DNA from: Rhodobacter sp.
GTDB lineage: Bacteria; Pseudomonadota; Alphaproteobacteria; Rhodobacterales; Rhodobacteraceae
Reading direction: 5' to 3'
Length of the DNA stretch: 7,321 nucleotides
Assembly (NCBI GenBank): GCA_027482795.1
Contig: JAIXVS010000062.1
Location: forward strand, 1 to 7,321
Shown here one piece after another: positions 6,883 through 7,321 of this stretch. Both the position numbers and the translations under genes were made by a program. Below the pieces are notes generated by a model. The model was not told where the DNA came from. It did no database searches and worked only from the letters and a program-made list of their open reading frames with translations. Every line of letters begins with the position of its first letter. Within the stretch, counting starts at the first letter, position 1.

Positions 6883-6905
6883 GTCAAGAATATTTTTAAC
6901 TTGAC
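6883..6905. repeat. Small inverted repeat overlapping the candidate -35 box
   Basis: GTCAAG (6883-6888) and CTTGAC (6900-6905) form 6-bp arms around an 11-base A/T-rich centre. The right arm covers most of the TTGACT box, so a bound dimeric protein could repress that promoter. This is a short match and could be chance. Confidence 0.3.
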
Positions 6906-6928
6906 TCCACATTATTCTTGTATCGAAT
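6901..6928 (+). promoter_or_regulatory. Candidate promoter upstream of the NYN gene
   Basis: TTGACT (6901-6906) matches the -35 consensus at five of six positions. After a 16-base spacer comes TCGAAT (6923-6928), four of six to the -10 consensus. The A/T-rich stretch at 6889-6899 would suit an upstream activating element. The distance to the NYN start is about 110 bases, and the transcript would contain the stem-loop at 6982-7016. Confidence 0.35.
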
Positions 6929-6981
6929 CGACTATGTTGCTAAACACTAGGCATCAACCAACGTCAGCGTGCTGTCGTTCC

Positions 6982-7016
6982 AAAAGCCGCGTTAGGAGCA
7001 ATCCTATGCGGCTTTT
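6982..7016. terminator. Stem-loop, probable terminator after aroC or leader hairpin of the NYN gene
   Basis: AAAAGCCGC (6982-6990) pairs with GCGGCTTTT (7008-7016). TAGGA (6993-6997) pairs with TCCTA (7002-7006) above a G.U pair and a one-base bulge. The loop is GCAA, of GNRA type. The T run is four on either strand (TTTTGCG on +), so termination could be weak and bidirectional. It lies 137 bases after aroC and 21 bases before the NYN start, so it may end aroC transcripts or attenuate those of the NYN gene. Confidence 0.6.
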
Positions 7017-7037
7017 GCGTTTCATGGGGCGGTTCGG

Positions 7038-7321
7038 ATGCGTGCAGTTTTCTATATCGACGGGTTCAACTTCTACTATCTGCGTACCAAGAACCAACCA
7101 CAGTATAAATGGTTGAATCTAAAGGCACTAGCGGACACGATAGTAACTGGGGGCACGACAGTACTAGCTGTGAATTACTATACAGCCGATGTTTCAGGGA
7201 AAATCGATAGTGATGCTCCTCGAAGGCAACAGGCGTTGTTTGCGGCACTCAAAACGGTACCTCAGATTGCAATTCATAAAGGGCGTTTTCTGTATTCTGA
7301 GAAATGGGCTGGGCTTGTAAA
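7038..7321 (+). CDS. NYN-domain (PIN-like) protein, N-terminal part (3' end outside window)
   Basis: Ninety-four codons are open from the ATG at 7038 to the right edge without a stop. The N-terminus MRAVFYIDGFNFYYL, with a hydrophobic strand ending in Asp8 and followed by Gly-Phe-Asn-Phe, is the hallmark start of NYN/LabA-type (DUF88-like) domains, which have a PIN-like metal-dependent nuclease fold. A second strand ends in LAVNYYTADV (43-52) with D51, as expected for this fold, and D57 follows. The helix with RRQQALFAAL (62-71) and the strand IAIHKGRFL (77-85) also fit. The ribosome binding site is weak (GGGGCGG, 7026-7032). GC is about 46%, against 60% or more in aroC, and codon choice is visibly different (CTA, GTA, ATA, AGT), suggesting acquisition by transfer. 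Catalytic residues further on and any C-terminal domain cannot be seen, so substrate and role are unknown. Confidence 0.75.
   Translation, partial: MRAVFYIDGFNFYYLRTKNQPQYKWLNLKALADTIVTGGTTVLAVNYYTADVSGKIDSDAPRRQQALFAALKTVPQIAIHKGRFLYSEKWAGLV

Larger units (their letters stand above)
6845..7037. other. AT-rich spacer between aroC and the NYN gene
   Basis: This is non-coding as far as I can see. Base composition falls sharply just after the aroC stop (about 38% GC over 6901-6960). It contains an 8-base direct repeat CGAATCGA (6855-6862 and 6924-6931), a dyad with a promoter-like -35 box, and the stem-loop at 6982-7016. A reading frame that starts at a GTG at 6877 and ends at 7116 crosses the stem-loop and overlaps the NYN gene out of frame, and has no recognisable features. 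Confidence 0.6.

Noticed and set aside
6855..6931. Direct repeat CGAATCGA, 69 bases apart, as a possible attachment site or target duplication.
   Set aside because: Eight bases only, both copies inside the spacer and flanking no gene. No mobile-element gene is in view.
6991..6997. GTTAGGA resembling an integron attC core (GTTRRRY).
   Set aside because: The last base does not fit, there is no partner RYYYAAC core with the right spacing, and the segment is explained by the stem-loop.
6877..7116. 79-codon + frame starting at GTG 6877.
   Set aside because: It crosses the stem-loop, has no clear ribosome binding site and overlaps the NYN gene in another frame. The NYN frame has a recognisable domain and stays open to the window edge.

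Overview
The window looks like a chromosomal segment of an alphaproteobacterium of the Rhodobacteraceae/Paracoccaceae (Rhodobacter/Roseobacter) type. This is inferred from the fbc/pet gene order, from a cytochrome b of 437 residues whose heme ligands fall at the Rhodobacter capsulatus positions, and from GC-rich coding DNA (about 60-68% in the lines I counted). No close relative could be searched, so the genus is open.

Layout. (1) Positions 1-2335, + strand: the end of petA (Rieske protein, cut by the left edge), complete petB (cytochrome b) and complete petC (cytochrome c1). Together these make the cytochrome bc1 complex, which oxidises ubiquinol and passes electrons to cytochrome c. (2) 2356-2381: a strong hairpin terminator shared by two converging operons. 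(3) 2383-5499, - strand: thiB-thiP-thiQ, an ABC importer for thiamine and its phosphates, with overlapping reading frames. It is headed by a clear TPP riboswitch (aptamer about 5552-5631) and a plausible hairpin over the thiB ribosome binding site. (4) 5500-5731: a compact divergent control region between thiB and aroC. (5) 5732-6844, + strand: aroC, chorismate synthase, complete with all signature motifs. (6) 6845-7321: base composition drops abruptly to about 38-47% GC. An AT-rich spacer holds a candidate promoter with a small dyad and a stem-loop, followed by the first 94 codons of a NYN-domain (PIN-like nuclease fold) protein that runs off the right edge.

The pet and thi operons and aroC are ordinary housekeeping or transport genes. 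They share no pathway apart from lying side by side. The most noteworthy points are an unusual Trp in the Rieske cluster-binding loop, a cytochrome c1 without the second cysteine pair, the arrangement around the TPP riboswitch, and the composition break after aroC. That break may mark the edge of an accessory segment beginning with the NYN gene. No insertion sequence, CRISPR array, tRNA or rRNA was seen.
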